This document shows positions 1 through 8,587 of a stretch of 64,000 bases of DNA, one piece after another; position 1 is the first letter of the stretch, and every line of letters starts with the position of its first letter. The stretch lies in the NCBI GenBank assembly GCA_963783095.1, contig CAWAMR010000008.1, positions 690,529-754,528 on the forward strand. Direction: 5' to 3'. The notes under the pieces were generated by a model that ran no database searches, was not told the origin of the DNA, and saw nothing but the letters and a program-made list of their open reading frames with translations. This DNA is from CAWAMR01 sp963783095. GTDB taxonomy: Bacteria; Planctomycetota; Planctomycetia; Gemmatales; Gemmataceae. Position numbers and translations under genes: made by a program.

Positions 1-2115
1 GAGCAGAACCGTGGCTTTAGCGCCGGCGTCAATCAGGGTCTGGCGGTAGCCAAGGGAGCATTCCTGGTTCTGCTCAATAACGACACCATCGTCACCCCGA
101 ACTTGTTAAAGGGCCTGATTGCCGCGTCGCTCTTCGACTGGCCGAAGGTCGGCTTGGTCGGGCCGACGACCAATTACACGGCAGCGCCACAACAGGTGAA
201 TCCGGAGTACCAGGAATTGACCGGCCTGGATGCCTTCGCACTGCAACGGCAACAACAATTCGCCGGGCAACTCGTCGAAATCCCTCGTCTCACCGGCTTT
301 TGCCTGCTGATCCGCCGGGCGGTGCTGGCAGCGGTCGGCGGCAGGCTCGACGAGCGATTCGGTTTCGGTTTCTTCGAGGACGATGATCTTTGCTATCACG
401 CCCGGCAGGCGGGATTCAAGCTGATGATGGTGCCGGGTATCTACATCCATCACTTCGGCAGCCAGACCTTCAAGAGCCTTGGCATCGACACCCAAAAGCA
501 ACTGAGCGACAATTTTCTGCTATTCGGCAAAAAATGGGGCAGCGAAGCAGCTGCGCCGTACCGCATTCCCGGCACAAATGGAGTGGCTACCCCGCCTGTG
601 GTCAAACGGCCCAAGGTATCGGTGTGCATGATGGTCAAGAACGAGCAAGACAACCTTGCCGACTGTCTGGGGCCCATACTACGCATCGTGGACGAAGTCG
701 TGGTGGTCGATACCGGTTCGACCGACCGCACCCGCGAGTTGGCCAAAGCACTTGGAGCCCGCGTTATCGAATCAACGTGGCAGGACAGCTTTTCCGCCGC
801 TCGCAACACCGGAATCGAACACGCCCACGGCGAGTGGATCTTCTGGCTCGACGCGGATGATCGCATCACTCCCGAGAACGCGGTCAAGCTTCAGAGACTC
901 TTTGCTTCGCTCGATGGCGAGAACCGGGCATATGTGATGAAGTGCAATTGCGTGGCCTCGGCACCCGGCGAAACTGCTACGGTTGTCGATCACGTCCGGC
1001 TCTTCCGCAACGATCCGCGCCTGCGCTGGCGTTACCGCGTCCACGAGCAGATTCTACCCTCCATCCGCACCGTCCAGGGAATTGTTCAATGGACCGATGT
1101 GGAGATTCAGCATGTCGGCTATATCGACCCTGTCTTTCGTCGTATGAAGCTCGAACGCGACCTCCGGCTCCTGGAATTGGAACGGACGGAACAACCCGAC
1201 GATCCGTTTATCCTGTTCAACCTGGGCTCGATCTATTTGGAGTTGGGCCGGGTTGCGGAGGCAATGCCGGCGTTGCGCCGCAGCCTGGAACGCTCGCACC
1301 CGATGGACTCGATCGTTCGCAAGCTCTATTCCCTGATCGTGCAATGCCATCGTCAGCTTGGCCAAATGGATAAGGCGCTCCAAGTCTGCACCGAAGGGCG
1401 GAACTTATATCCGCACGATGCCGAGTTGATCTTCGTCATGGCCGGGTTGCTGCGGGATCGTGGCGACTATCGAAATGCTGAAAAGCTTTACCAGGAACTG
1501 AAATCGGGGCGGGAAGAAGAGCATTTCGGCAGCACCGCCTCGGGCTTGCGGACTCATAGAGCCCGGCACGGCTTGGCACTTCTCTACTTCGAAGAGAAAC
1601 GCTGGCCGGAAGCCGAAGCGCAATGGCTGGCCACGATCTTGGAACAACCCGACTTTTTACCTGCCCACATCGGGCTGGGTGAAACGCTGCTTTTGAGCCG
1701 GAACTGGATTCGCCTGGAAGAACACGCTGGAGCTATGCAGCGCCTTGGCCCTCGCGGCGCAGAAGAAGCCGAAATCCTTTTGGGCCGGGCCAAATTGGAA
1801 CGTCAGGAGTTTTCGGAGGCGCACAGCCATCTTCAGAAGGCGCTACTTCGATTCCCGCAGTCGGTTCCTCTGAGCACGTTGCAAAGCTATGCGATTCTGA
1901 AGGAAGGAATCGACGATCGGGCTGCGGAGAATGCGTTGTTGCGCGTTCTCGCTTTGGTTCCCGATCATGCCGAGAGTAAAGCCAACCTCGCCACGGTGCG
2001 CGCGCACGTCGTAGCGCGATTGCTTCCAGACCAACCCGGATTCTCGTCCTCTGCCCGGACAATCCGGTTCCATCGGGAGGCGTCCGCAGGCTCTACCGTC
2101 ACGTCGATGTACTGA
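1..2115 (+). CDS. Two-domain GT2 glycosyltransferase with TPR repeats, 5' truncated by the window
   Basis: The reading frame is open from the first base, so the true start lies outside the window. Codons 3-15 (NRGFSAGVNQGLA) and the NNDT motif near codon 27 belong to a GT2 (GT-A fold) domain cut at its N-terminus. A second GT2 domain begins near codon 204 with a KVSVCMMVKNE segment, followed by the nucleotide-sugar-binding DTGSTDRT and the metal-site LDADDR. From about codon 390 the protein consists of TPR-like helical pairs. Such fusions are known in planctomycetes and probably act in cytoplasmic assembly of surface polysaccharide or glycoprotein glycan. The last 30 or so codons look like out-of-frame sequence, because the next gene's conserved N-terminus overlaps them in another frame. 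The GT2 assignment is firm; the sugar substrate is unknown. Confidence 0.88.
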   Translation, partial: EQNRGFSAGVNQGLAVAKGAFLVLLNNDTIVTPNLLKGLIAASLFDWPKVGLVGPTTNYTAAPQQVNPEYQELTGLDAFALQRQQQFAGQLVEIPRLTGFCLLIRRAVLAAVGGRLDERFGFGFFEDDDLCYHARQAGFKLMMVPGIYIHHFGSQTFKSLGIDTQKQLSDNFLLFGKKWGSEAAAPYRIPGTNGVATPPVVKRPKVSVCMMVKNEQDNLADCLGPILRIVDEVVVVDTGSTDRTRELAKALGARVIESTWQDSFSAARNTGIEHAHGEWIFWLDADDRITPENAVKLQRLFASLDGENRAYVMKCNCVASAPGETATVVDHVRLFRNDPRLRWRYRVHEQILPSIRTVQGIVQWTDVEIQHVGYIDPVFRRMKLERDLRLLELERTEQPDDPFILFNLGSIYLELGRVAEAMPALRRSLERSHPMDSIVRKLYSLIVQCHRQLGQMDKALQVCTEGRNLYPHDAELIFVMAGLLRDRGDYRNAEKLYQELKSGREEEHFGSTASGLRTHRARHGLALLYFEEKRWPEAEAQWLATILEQPDFLPAHIGLGETLLLSRNWIRLEEHAGAMQRLGPRGAEEAEILLGRAKLERQEFSEAHSHLQKALLRFPQSVPLSTLQSYAILKEGIDDRAAENALLRVLALVPDHAESKANLATVRAHVVARLLPDQPGFSSSARTIRFHREASAGSTVTSMY

Positions 2116-3011
2116 ATGCCCACGGCATGTCGGCGTTTGTGTTGCACGACCAGCCCGGCTTCCGCTGCCAGTGGTTCAGCCACAACACGCCGATTCTTCC
2201 CATCAGCCAGGCAGCGATAGGCCCATCGGACTATTTGGTAATCCCGGAGATTTACGGTGCCGGAATTGCCAAGATCATGCCCGGCGTACCGAAGATCATT
2301 TTCAACCAGAACGCCTACTTCACCTTCCGAGGCTGGCCGATGGAGGGAATCGCGGGCGTATGTCCTTACCGGCATCCGGACGTGGTGGCGACGCTGGCGG
2401 TGTCGCAAGACAACCTGGAATATCTCCAATATGCGTTCCCGGGATTGGCGGTGCATCGGGTTCATTACGGGATCGATCCGTTGTTCGCACCCCACTGGCC
2501 CAAGCGAAAAGCGATGGCCTACATGCCGCGCAAGAATGCGACCGAGGTGGTTCAGGTGCTGAATCTGCTCCGCTGCCGGGATGCCCTGGCGGGCTGGGAT
2601 CTGGTCACGCTCGACGGGCTGAAGGAGCAAGAGGTAGCCGACCGGCTCCGGGATTGCGCGATCTTCTTGAGCTTTGGCCATCCGGAAGGATGTCCCCTGC
2701 CCCCGATGGAAGCAATGGCCAGCGGCTGCGTGGTGATCGGCTATCACGGCTGGGGTGGAAGAGAGTATTTCGATCCAAAGTTCAGCTATCCGGTGGAAGT
2801 TGGGGATGTGATTGGCTTCGCGAAAGCGGTCGAGGAAGCGCTACGGAAGGAATGTGAGGAGCCGGGGACGTTGGAGCAGAAAGGTCGGCATGCGCTGGAG
2901 TACATTCGCGCGACCTATTCGCCGCAGCAGGAAATTGACGACATCATCGGCTGCTGGCGCCAGATACTGACGGCTGGTCATCGTAGAACTTTGGGAATTG
3001 CGAATGGATAG
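2040..3011 (+). CDS. GT4-type glycosyltransferase (frameshifted or fused to the upstream gene)
   Basis: The first ATG of this frame is at 2127, but a conserved family segment (ILVLCPDNPVPSGGVRRLY) is encoded in the same frame from 2040, with no ATG, GTG or TTG before it and an in-frame stop at 1977. The protein therefore either starts at a rare codon or continues the TPR protein through a frameshift near 2030. The C-terminal half has the GT-B nucleotide-sugar signature GHPEGCPLPPMEAMASG, with the E-x7-E arrangement of GT4/GT1 enzymes, followed by a typical C-terminal helix region ending in YSPQQEIDDI. It should transfer a nucleotide-activated sugar in the cytoplasm, probably in the same glycan pathway as its neighbour. 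Acceptor and sugar cannot be read from the sequence. Confidence 0.8.
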   Translation: MLVLCPDNPVPSGGVRRLYRHVDVLNAHGMSAFVLHDQPGFRCQWFSHNTPILPISQAAIGPSDYLVIPEIYGAGIAKIMPGVPKIIFNQNAYFTFRGWPMEGIAGVCPYRHPDVVATLAVSQDNLEYLQYAFPGLAVHRVHYGIDPLFAPHWPKRKAMAYMPRKNATEVVQVLNLLRCRDALAGWDLVTLDGLKEQEVADRLRDCAIFLSFGHPEGCPLPPMEAMASGCVVIGYHGWGGREYFDPKFSYPVEVGDVIGFAKAVEEALRKECEEPGTLEQKGRHALEYIRATYSPQQEIDDIIGCWRQILTAGHRRTLGIANG

Positions 3012-3210
3012 CGAGCCTGCGATGACCGTAACCAGCGCAAATGCTACGAAGAACGTCGGTTCAGTCAGTTCTACCACTAACAATTGATTTCCTCGCCCCG
3101 CAGATTCGGTGGCGATTTGCACAAAACATACGTTCCTTCAAGTTGACCGGAGTTCGGCATACAAATCAAGTTCACCAACAGAACACTGTTTTCTCATTTG
3201 GAGTCCATCT

Positions 3211-3651
3211 ATGTCCAACAAGTTCCGACCCGAGTTCGCGTTAAGTGTCTTCCTGAACGAGCAATTTCTGGGCGTTCTGCCGATCACACTTCCGAATGAT
3301 CTGCACGGATCAGTAGAAATCAACAGTCATGAAAGCGACCCCATTCCGCTCGCAGTTCATCTGGTCGGCGATCGAGCCGCATGTGAGGCGATCCGTTTCA
3401 TTGCGATGGAAAAGCTGGAGGCCATCATAAACGTCCTGGGCGGGTCCGATTTCGATGATGTCCACGCTTTTGCATTCGACGTACAAGAGATGAATCGCAT
3501 CCCGACTTGCATCACGGACCTGGAAGGCACAATCGAGACAATCACCTATGATGCCAATAGCACTCTCATGGACCATTTGGGAACCACAACCAGGATTCAA
3601 TACACACAACCTCCGGAACCACCTGTGGATCCGACTACGATTGTCGAATGA
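3211..3651 (+). CDS. Hypothetical protein, 146 aa
   Basis: I chose the ATG at 3211 because GGAG lies just upstream and the 34 codons before it look non-coding. The product is soluble and acidic, rich in Asp and Glu, with no signal peptide, membrane segment or recognised motif. Its C-terminus is proline-rich (PPEPPVDPTT) before a TGA stop. The same frame stays open for another 76 codons after that TGA, with protein-like composition (see the next entry), so the stop may be a mutation or sequencing error. It lies at the left edge of the plasmid-like block. I do not recognise the family. Confidence 0.55.
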   Translation: MSNKFRPEFALSVFLNEQFLGVLPITLPNDLHGSVEINSHESDPIPLAVHLVGDRAACEAIRFIAMEKLEAIINVLGGSDFDDVHAFAFDVQEMNRIPTCITDLEGTIETITYDANSTLMDHLGTTTRIQYTQPPEPPVDPTTIVE

Positions 3652-3882
3652 GAAATCGGAACACTGGTAATTTCATCCAATGCAGATGTCAAACGTGCAG
3701 AGAGTGAATCCCTTCGGTGGACCGTTGGAGACGTGAATATGACGTTCACCGATATTGTGTTCCAAATCAATTTCGTCGGTTTTCCGCTGCCGAATCCGCA
3801 AGTCCACAATAGTGGTCACGTCCCAGTCAAATCAACAATCGAAACAAGTGACTTTACATCTCCCTTGAAACGCGCTAAATGA
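3652..3882 (+). other. In-frame continuation of the preceding ORF after a TGA
   Basis: After the TGA at 3649-3651 the frame continues without a stop for 76 codons to the TGA at 3880-3882. The encoded text is protein-like (segments such as SLRWTVGDVNMTFTDIVFQI). An internal ATG at 3739 could start a short separate protein, but no good ribosome-binding site precedes it. The likeliest reading is that 3211-3882 is one gene of about 223 codons interrupted by a point mutation or sequencing error. Stop-codon recoding has no support here. Confidence 0.4.
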
Positions 3883-3920
3883 TACCGGATTTCACCCGAC
3901 AACCACAGCAAGGAGGCACC

Positions 3921-4463
3921 ATGTCCAAGGCAAGAAAGCAGAAAAACCCAGTTGAAGAGACTCATTCGGCGGAAAATCCGACAGCAGATATGGCCCAGGA
4001 GGCAATCGACCAGTTCAACCAAGTCCTGGAGGATGATGTTGAGACTCAGGAAGTCTCCGCGAAACAATGGGCCAAAGCACCCAATCCCTTCCCATCCATC
4101 GGGTTTTATTGGCCGGATTACGCCATTCGCTACCAGGAGAATCACGAGCGCAACGAAGTGCAGATCAAGTTCGGGGACGGCACCCTGGAAGCCAAACCGA
4201 AGAATTTCGAGAAGATAGAGCCGTTGCTCAAGGCCAACGGAATGCGCTGGAGTTCCAAGGACAAAGCGTGGTACTTGCGCCTCGAATGGCAAGTGAAGAA
4301 CTCCGAAGAAGGGGCTGCCCAGACCAACGAGCAGGTCCGGCGAACCAATGCCAAGACACGCGGCCTGATCGAAAACCTCCTCCCCGAAATCGTCAAGCTG
4401 GAAGAGGAAGTCCGAGGCCCGGCAACCGGCAGGGGTCAGAAGCCCCCGGAAGCAGCGCGCTGA
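3921..4463 (+). CDS. Hypothetical plasmid-type protein, 180 aa
   Basis: The ATG at 3921 follows a near-perfect AAGGAGG at the right distance, so I prefer it to the ATG 14 codons upstream. The N-terminal third is charged and low-complexity. Residues near 100-130 form a compact domain with KANGMRWSSKDKAWYLRLEW, resembling the tryptophan/tyrosine-rich segments of many accessory proteins of mobile elements. A predicted coiled coil of Glu, Lys and Leu follows. No catalytic motif is visible. The function is unknown. Confidence 0.65.
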   Translation: MSKARKQKNPVEETHSAENPTADMAQEAIDQFNQVLEDDVETQEVSAKQWAKAPNPFPSIGFYWPDYAIRYQENHERNEVQIKFGDGTLEAKPKNFEKIEPLLKANGMRWSSKDKAWYLRLEWQVKNSEEGAAQTNEQVRRTNAKTRGLIENLLPEIVKLEEEVRGPATGRGQKPPEAAR

Positions 4464-4529
4464 GATTACGAGGTGCGCTTGCCTGGCTACGATGCGGATG
4501 TTGGAGAGGGATCAATAATAGAGTAGAAG

Positions 4530-4834
4530 ATGCGTAATCGACCGGACAAACCCGTTTTCCAATCCGGCACCATCGTCACCACGCTGGGAGCGATCAAGGT
4601 GCGAGCCGCGATCAAATCGCCGCCATGCTTCAGCGGCATCTCATGGGAGACTGGGGCAAAGGGGATGCTGCTGCAAACAGGTGAGCGCTGAAGCGCGGAG
4701 GGGATCGAATAATGTCCGAGTATGAAGTAGAGGGTAAGACAGTTTGGATAATCACCGAAGCCTCGCCCGAATCGACCGCTGTCCTCACACCGGGAGAATA
4801 CTATTCGACCATCTGCATGAAGGGGAGAACGTAA
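4530..4834 (+). pseudogene. Broken small plasmid protein (MGDWG...WIITE family)
   Basis: Joining two frames reconstructs a small protein common on plasmids and integrative elements. Frame 3 from ATG 4530 gives FQSGTIVTTLGAIK. Frame 2 from 4604 gives LQRHLMGDWGKGDAAAN, an in-frame TGA at 4676-4678, then ALKRGGDRIMSEYEVEGK and TVWIITEASPESTAVLTPGE, ending at TAA 4832-4834. The family pattern as I recall it (MGDWG, AL..G.RI.S.Y, WIITE, T..L.P.EY) is present in order, but at least one frameshift and one stop interrupt it. An intact 40-codon ORF from ATG 4712 could still be made. The function of the family is unknown. Confidence 0.6.
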
Positions 4835-5217
4835 CAGAGGATGGCCGCGCGTCAAGATCACGCGGAACGCCGACCCCTCACCGGCTCCCTCTGGCTCCAG
4901 TAGACGCTAGACCGAACGCGCAGACAAGCCTCGCCGCCTCTGGCCACCATGTTTTGGGGCGGGGGCCCGGCCTTTGAACCCACCCCAAAACACGGCGACC
5001 GACGGCGACGGTAGACCAGTCAATGGGAGAAATCCTTCTCCGAAGGCAAAGCCCTATCCAGCTGTGTCACCGGGTCATTGAGCAAAGGCAATCCTGACTC
5101 GTACCATTGCCATCCTCTTGACCTGCCCCATGAATCGCGCTACTCCTTAACTCGCGTGTTTCCCGTCTGGGATGGCGGCGAACAGGCACAGCCCAGTGAA
5201 AAGCCGGAGTTATCGTT
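4835..5217. other. Gene-free spacer with one strong hairpin
   Basis: No credible ORF lies in these 383 bases. The only structured element is the inverted repeat at 4951-4991, listed separately. Confidence 0.5.
4951..4991. repeat. 13-bp inverted repeat (hairpin)
   Basis: GTTTTGGGGCGGG at 4951-4963 faces CCCACCCCAAAAC at 4979-4991. It makes a 13-bp stem with one G-T mismatch and a 15-base loop. No T-run follows, so it is not a textbook terminator. A protein-binding palindrome or a terminator acting in both directions is possible. Confidence 0.55.
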
Positions 5218-6060
5218 GTGGTCAATCCCTATCGCATTGAGGCTCCGGCGATCATCTCGTTCAGCGGAGGGAGAACCTCGGCCTATTTGCTCAAGCATGT
5301 TCTTGACGCTTATCAAGGCGTATTGTCCGCAGGCGTGATGGCGTGCTTTGCAAATACCGGGAAAGAACATCCCGCGACCCTCGATTTCGTGCAGGCATGT
5401 TCTGAACATTGGAACGTGCCGATTGTCTGGCTGGAATACGATCCCGATGGAGAGCCTCAGCGTCAATTCCGCGTCGTAACCCACGCGACCGCGAGCCGAA
5501 ACGGCCAACCGTATGAAGCCCTGCTCAAAAAGAAGGGTTACCTGCCGAATCCGGTCTCCAGATTTTGCACTACCCAATTGAAAATCCGGGTGATGCGCGA
5601 TTACGCACGGTCCCTCGGCTGGGATCACTGGCAAAACGCCATCGGGTTGCGGTTCGACGAGGCGAGACGAGTGGCGAAGATCAAGGACCAGCGAGAACGC
5701 TGGGAAACCATTGCCCCGTTATATGCAGCCCGCGTGACCAAAGAACAAGTGACGGCCTTCTGGCAAAACCAACCGTTCGATCTGGGACTTAAGAACATCA
5801 ACGGCAAAACCCCGCTCGGAAACTGCGATGCCTGTTTTCTAAAATCCGCCAAGATCATGGCCGGAATCTTCCGCGACGATCCAGCCATTGCCGATTGGTG
5901 GATACGCATGGAAGAAGAAGCCCGCCCTTCGAAGCCCACGGGTGCCAGGTTCCGCATCGACCGGCCTTGCTATCGCGAGATCCGGGATGCGGTGCTGGCG
6001 CAGACCGAGATGAGCTTCGGGGAGCAGGATGCCTTGACCGACTGCTTCTGCCACGATTGA
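5218..6060 (+). CDS. Phosphoadenosine phosphosulfate reductase family protein (PP-loop ATP pyrophosphatase)
   Basis: This GTG-initiated gene encodes 280 aa. Residues 14-25 (SFSGGRTSAYLL) form the PP-loop that binds ATP or PAPS in adenine-nucleotide alpha hydrolases. RFCTTQLKIRVMRDY near residue 115 matches the Cys-Thr-x-x-x-Lys element of the PAPS reductase family. Two further cysteine groups (CDACFL near 202 and DCFCHD at the C-terminus) could hold an Fe-S cluster or zinc, as in DndC and phage-borne relatives. No other cysteine-assimilation gene is nearby, and such stand-alone members are frequent on phages and plasmids. A role in nucleic-acid modification is therefore as plausible as sulfate assimilation. 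The family is firm, the role is not. Confidence 0.85.
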   Translation: MVNPYRIEAPAIISFSGGRTSAYLLKHVLDAYQGVLSAGVMACFANTGKEHPATLDFVQACSEHWNVPIVWLEYDPDGEPQRQFRVVTHATASRNGQPYEALLKKKGYLPNPVSRFCTTQLKIRVMRDYARSLGWDHWQNAIGLRFDEARRVAKIKDQRERWETIAPLYAARVTKEQVTAFWQNQPFDLGLKNINGKTPLGNCDACFLKSAKIMAGIFRDDPAIADWWIRMEEEARPSKPTGARFRIDRPCYREIRDAVLAQTEMSFGEQDALTDCFCHD

Positions 6061-6203
6061 GCCGCCAACCGCCATTCGGTTGGGGGCGACAGCCGCGTTG
6101 CGAAAACCGAATCGGACCGGTTCAAGCAAATGGTCAGGTCGAAATCCTGCTCAACAAGTGGATGACTCTGGGAAGCAGAGTTTTTCGACGCGGTTCTCGT
6201 GAT

Positions 6204-6773
6204 TCATTCATCTCTCGCATCGGTCGCTGCCAGATTACATTTACGCAGTGAGTAATCGACTGTGAGGATCGCGAGACAACTGTTCAGAGTCCCTATCCCT
6301 AACAACGGAGGTGAGCGATCTACTCCTTCTTGCGTCTTGTATGTCCAAACGTCCATTCCCTGGCTGAGTAAAATTGGCGAAGTCTTTGGAGCAATCAGTC
6401 GTGGGCCCCCTATTTCAGGGTAAGCCCAAATGTCAAGACCATAACAGGTTCCATCAACATGTCCGCCGATGCGATTGATCTTCTTTGTTCCGATCACAGA
6501 TTCAGGGTGAGGTTTCAATCCAATCAATGAACCCAGTTGTACGTCGCTGATGAAGAAACCACCATTAAACCCGGTATCCAACAGAGCACGAATAGGTCTT
6601 GATTTGATTTGATCGCTCCGAGTCTCTGGATTTGCAAGTGTTATCCAGACAAAAATCTGACAAGCGACAGGACCGATTCGAACGGAATCCTCCGAAGGTG
6701 AAGTAAAATGAGCCAACGCCGGATCATCGACTACTAGATTGTAGTCGGTTAACAGTTTATGGTTTGACGGCAT
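6204..6773 (-). CDS. Retropepsin-like aspartic protease domain protein
   Basis: The 189-aa product carries the aspartic-protease signature ALLDTGFNGGF, with the catalytic Asp-Thr-Gly at residues 66-68. A later hydrophobic-hydrophobic-Gly element (LLGIGTLNSC, near residue 157) follows, as expected for retropepsin folds that dimerise to build the active site. No signal peptide or membrane helix is present. It starts 45 bases after the stop of a membrane-protein gene on the same strand, so the two probably form one transcript. Single-domain bacterial retropepsins cut other proteins in regulatory proteolysis. The substrate is unknown; the membrane partner is an obvious candidate. Identification rests on these motifs alone. 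Confidence 0.65.
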   Translation of the reverse strand: MPSNHKLLTDYNLVVDDPALAHFTSPSEDSVRIGPVACQIFVWITLANPETRSDQIKSRPIRALLDTGFNGGFFISDVQLGSLIGLKPHPESVIGTKKINRIGGHVDGTCYGLDIWAYPEIGGPRLIAPKTSPILLSQGMDVWTYKTQEGVDRSPPLLGIGTLNSCLAILTVDYSLRKCNLAATDARDE

Positions 6774-6817
6774 AAGGGGATACCGCGATGGCGCTCGGCA
6801 ATCTGTATGATACAGAT

Positions 6818-8587
6818 CTAAAGTTCTCTTTCAGTTTCGATAGCAGGCGCGACTCGGAACAGAGTGAACTGGCCAGGTCGGAGGTTGAATTCCTTCACGC
6901 ACCGGCGATAAAGTCGCTCGCGAGATTCATCGATGATATCCAATCGTTTCGAACCAGTATATGCAACCCATTGGTCGCGGAGGGAAGGATTGGCAAGAAG
7001 TGCCGTCAATTCTATTGCGAACTGACGCCGAGCAGACTGGTGGATTTCTACATTAGGACCAGTTGCCGCCAATGTCATTACAACCGCGTCATCGGTTACT
7101 TTCTCGATTGCAATATCCGACTCGACCTCAACGACGGGTTCGACTCGGAACAGAGTGAACTGGCCAGGTCGGAGGTTGAATTCCTTCACGCACCGGCGAT
7201 AGAGTCGCTCGCGAGATTCATCGATGATATCCAATCGTTTCGAACCGGTATATGCGACCCATTGGTCGCAGAGGGAAGGATTGGCAAGAAGTGCCGTCAA
7301 TTCTATTGCGAACTGACGCCGAGCATCTTGCTGAATCCCCACATTGGGACCCGTCGTGGGCAACCGAAGTTCATTCTCATCCTGAGGCATGATGGTCTGA
7401 TCGTTACAATACTCTGGACTTGGCGTCAATGGTTCTTTCGCTGCAGTTTGGTGAAAGACGACATCGACGACGAAAGTCCTGAATGAAGATAAGTCGAACC
7501 TTGATTCCTTGACCAACTCCGCAAACGGAAAGGAGCCTGTTTCTCCTCCCGATCGCCTGACTCCTCCGACAGCTGCTCCAATCATTAGTGCCCCGATTGA
7601 GGCAGCAAACATCATTGGAAGGATTCTGATTCCTGATGCGTAGGCCGCGGCGACCGCGCTTACCAAAACAACAGTATATGCCGCAATTGACGAAAAGAAC
7701 ATCGCTAGAATATTATTTCTGGTATTCCTGCTCTTGTAAACAAGGTTATTCACGGTCGATTTCTGCATCTGTTGGATCGGATCAAGCCTGCGCAAATCAT
7801 CCGCAACGCTTACCGACAAGCACACAGCATACACAATTCCAAGTATATACTTGGTAACGAATTGTTCCCGAAAGATCGTCCATAAATCCCCCCCATCAAG
7901 AAGCCAAATGACAATTGAAAATCCAGTAGCATCCAGTGTCAAGGCTGCGAGCAAAGCACCAAGTATCCGCGGGAATAGTCGAATGCGCTGATGAGAAAAG
8001 GCAGAGAAAAAGCCGATCATGAGGAACACATCTGCGACCAAAAGCCCAAACCCGGCTCCAACCTTCCAGGTTGACTTGACCGACCAGAGGTCGTGAAAAC
8101 TGTGAGAAATAGTGCTAGGATCGATAAGCCATCCCTCTCTCAGAATCCATGTAGCGAGTGCAATCACGGCGTTGAGAGAGAATAGCCAAACCGTAAGCCA
8201 GCGGAACCCTTGAGGGCTGTGAGACAAATACGCGTACATGAGCACTGCTAAAGTCAGCGGGAATAAGGCAGATGATCCGGTATCGATCGAAAAGCCCGAA
8301 AAGACATCCACTCGCCCCAACGACGTGGCCAGAACATACTGGCCAAGTTGTTGAAACGAGAGATAAACCCAAACCAATCCGAGAATCCATCGCTTGCCTT
8401 GGCCTTTAGAGGCTGCAAGATTTACAAACCCCGCGATGAACAGCCTAATTCGATTCTCATCGAGGTATTTGTGAAACAGTCTCTTAGAAGCCGGGGCTGT
8501 GGTCCATGTCCTCAGCGCCCACGGCCATAGCCAAAGAAGGAAAACAAACGAAACGAGAAATGACGGCCAGAAAAGAATGTTTGCCAT
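6818..8587 (-). CDS. Multi-pass membrane protein with two tandem C-terminal repeats
   Basis: The 589-aa protein has about six to eight hydrophobic helices in residues 1-270, faintly reminiscent of VUT/YhhQ-type transporters (FSGFSIDTGSSALFPLTLAV). A further helix pair lies near 300-350. The C-terminal part, probably cytoplasmic, holds two nearly identical copies of a domain (core DQWVAYTGSKRLDI then ESRERLYRRCVKEF) that resembles the small DUF5678-type domain common in planctomycetes. The copies are 97 codons apart. It precedes the retropepsin-like gene in a probable two-gene operon. A sensor or transport role with regulated proteolysis is an inference only. Confidence 0.7.
   Translation of the reverse strand: MANILFWPSFLVSFVFLLWLWPWALRTWTTAPASKRLFHKYLDENRIRLFIAGFVNLAASKGQGKRWILGLVWVYLSFQQLGQYVLATSLGRVDVFSGFSIDTGSSALFPLTLAVLMYAYLSHSPQGFRWLTVWLFSLNAVIALATWILREGWLIDPSTISHSFHDLWSVKSTWKVGAGFGLLVADVFLMIGFFSAFSHQRIRLFPRILGALLAALTLDATGFSIVIWLLDGGDLWTIFREQFVTKYILGIVYAVCLSVSVADDLRRLDPIQQMQKSTVNNLVYKSRNTRNNILAMFFSSIAAYTVVLVSAVAAAYASGIRILPMMFAASIGALMIGAAVGGVRRSGGETGSFPFAELVKESRFDLSSFRTFVVDVVFHQTAAKEPLTPSPEYCNDQTIMPQDENELRLPTTGPNVGIQQDARRQFAIELTALLANPSLCDQWVAYTGSKRLDIIDESRERLYRRCVKEFNLRPGQFTLFRVEPVVEVESDIAIEKVTDDAVVMTLAATGPNVEIHQSARRQFAIELTALLANPSLRDQWVAYTGSKRLDIIDESRERLYRRCVKEFNLRPGQFTLFRVAPAIETEREL
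6851..7327. repeat. Tandem intragenic duplication, 291-bp period
   Basis: Bases 6851-7035 and 7142-7327 are almost identical, with only about four differences in 185 bases. The period is exactly 97 codons. The linker beyond each copy is clearly more diverged, so the core was either duplicated recently or homogenised by gene conversion. Confidence 0.9.

Noticed and set aside
450..887. Minus-strand ORFs opposite the GT2 gene
   Set aside because: They lie entirely within a strongly conserved plus-strand gene and have no ribosome-binding site; GC-rich shadows.
3012..3210. Left attachment site of the element
   Set aside because: I looked for the tRNA-Leu 3' sequence (TTCAAGTCCTGT with CCTCGGC) or its inverse and did not find it here.
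3649..3651. TGA read as tryptophan or selenocysteine
   Set aside because: Other genes end normally at TGA, and no SECIS-like hairpin or recoding signal is seen.
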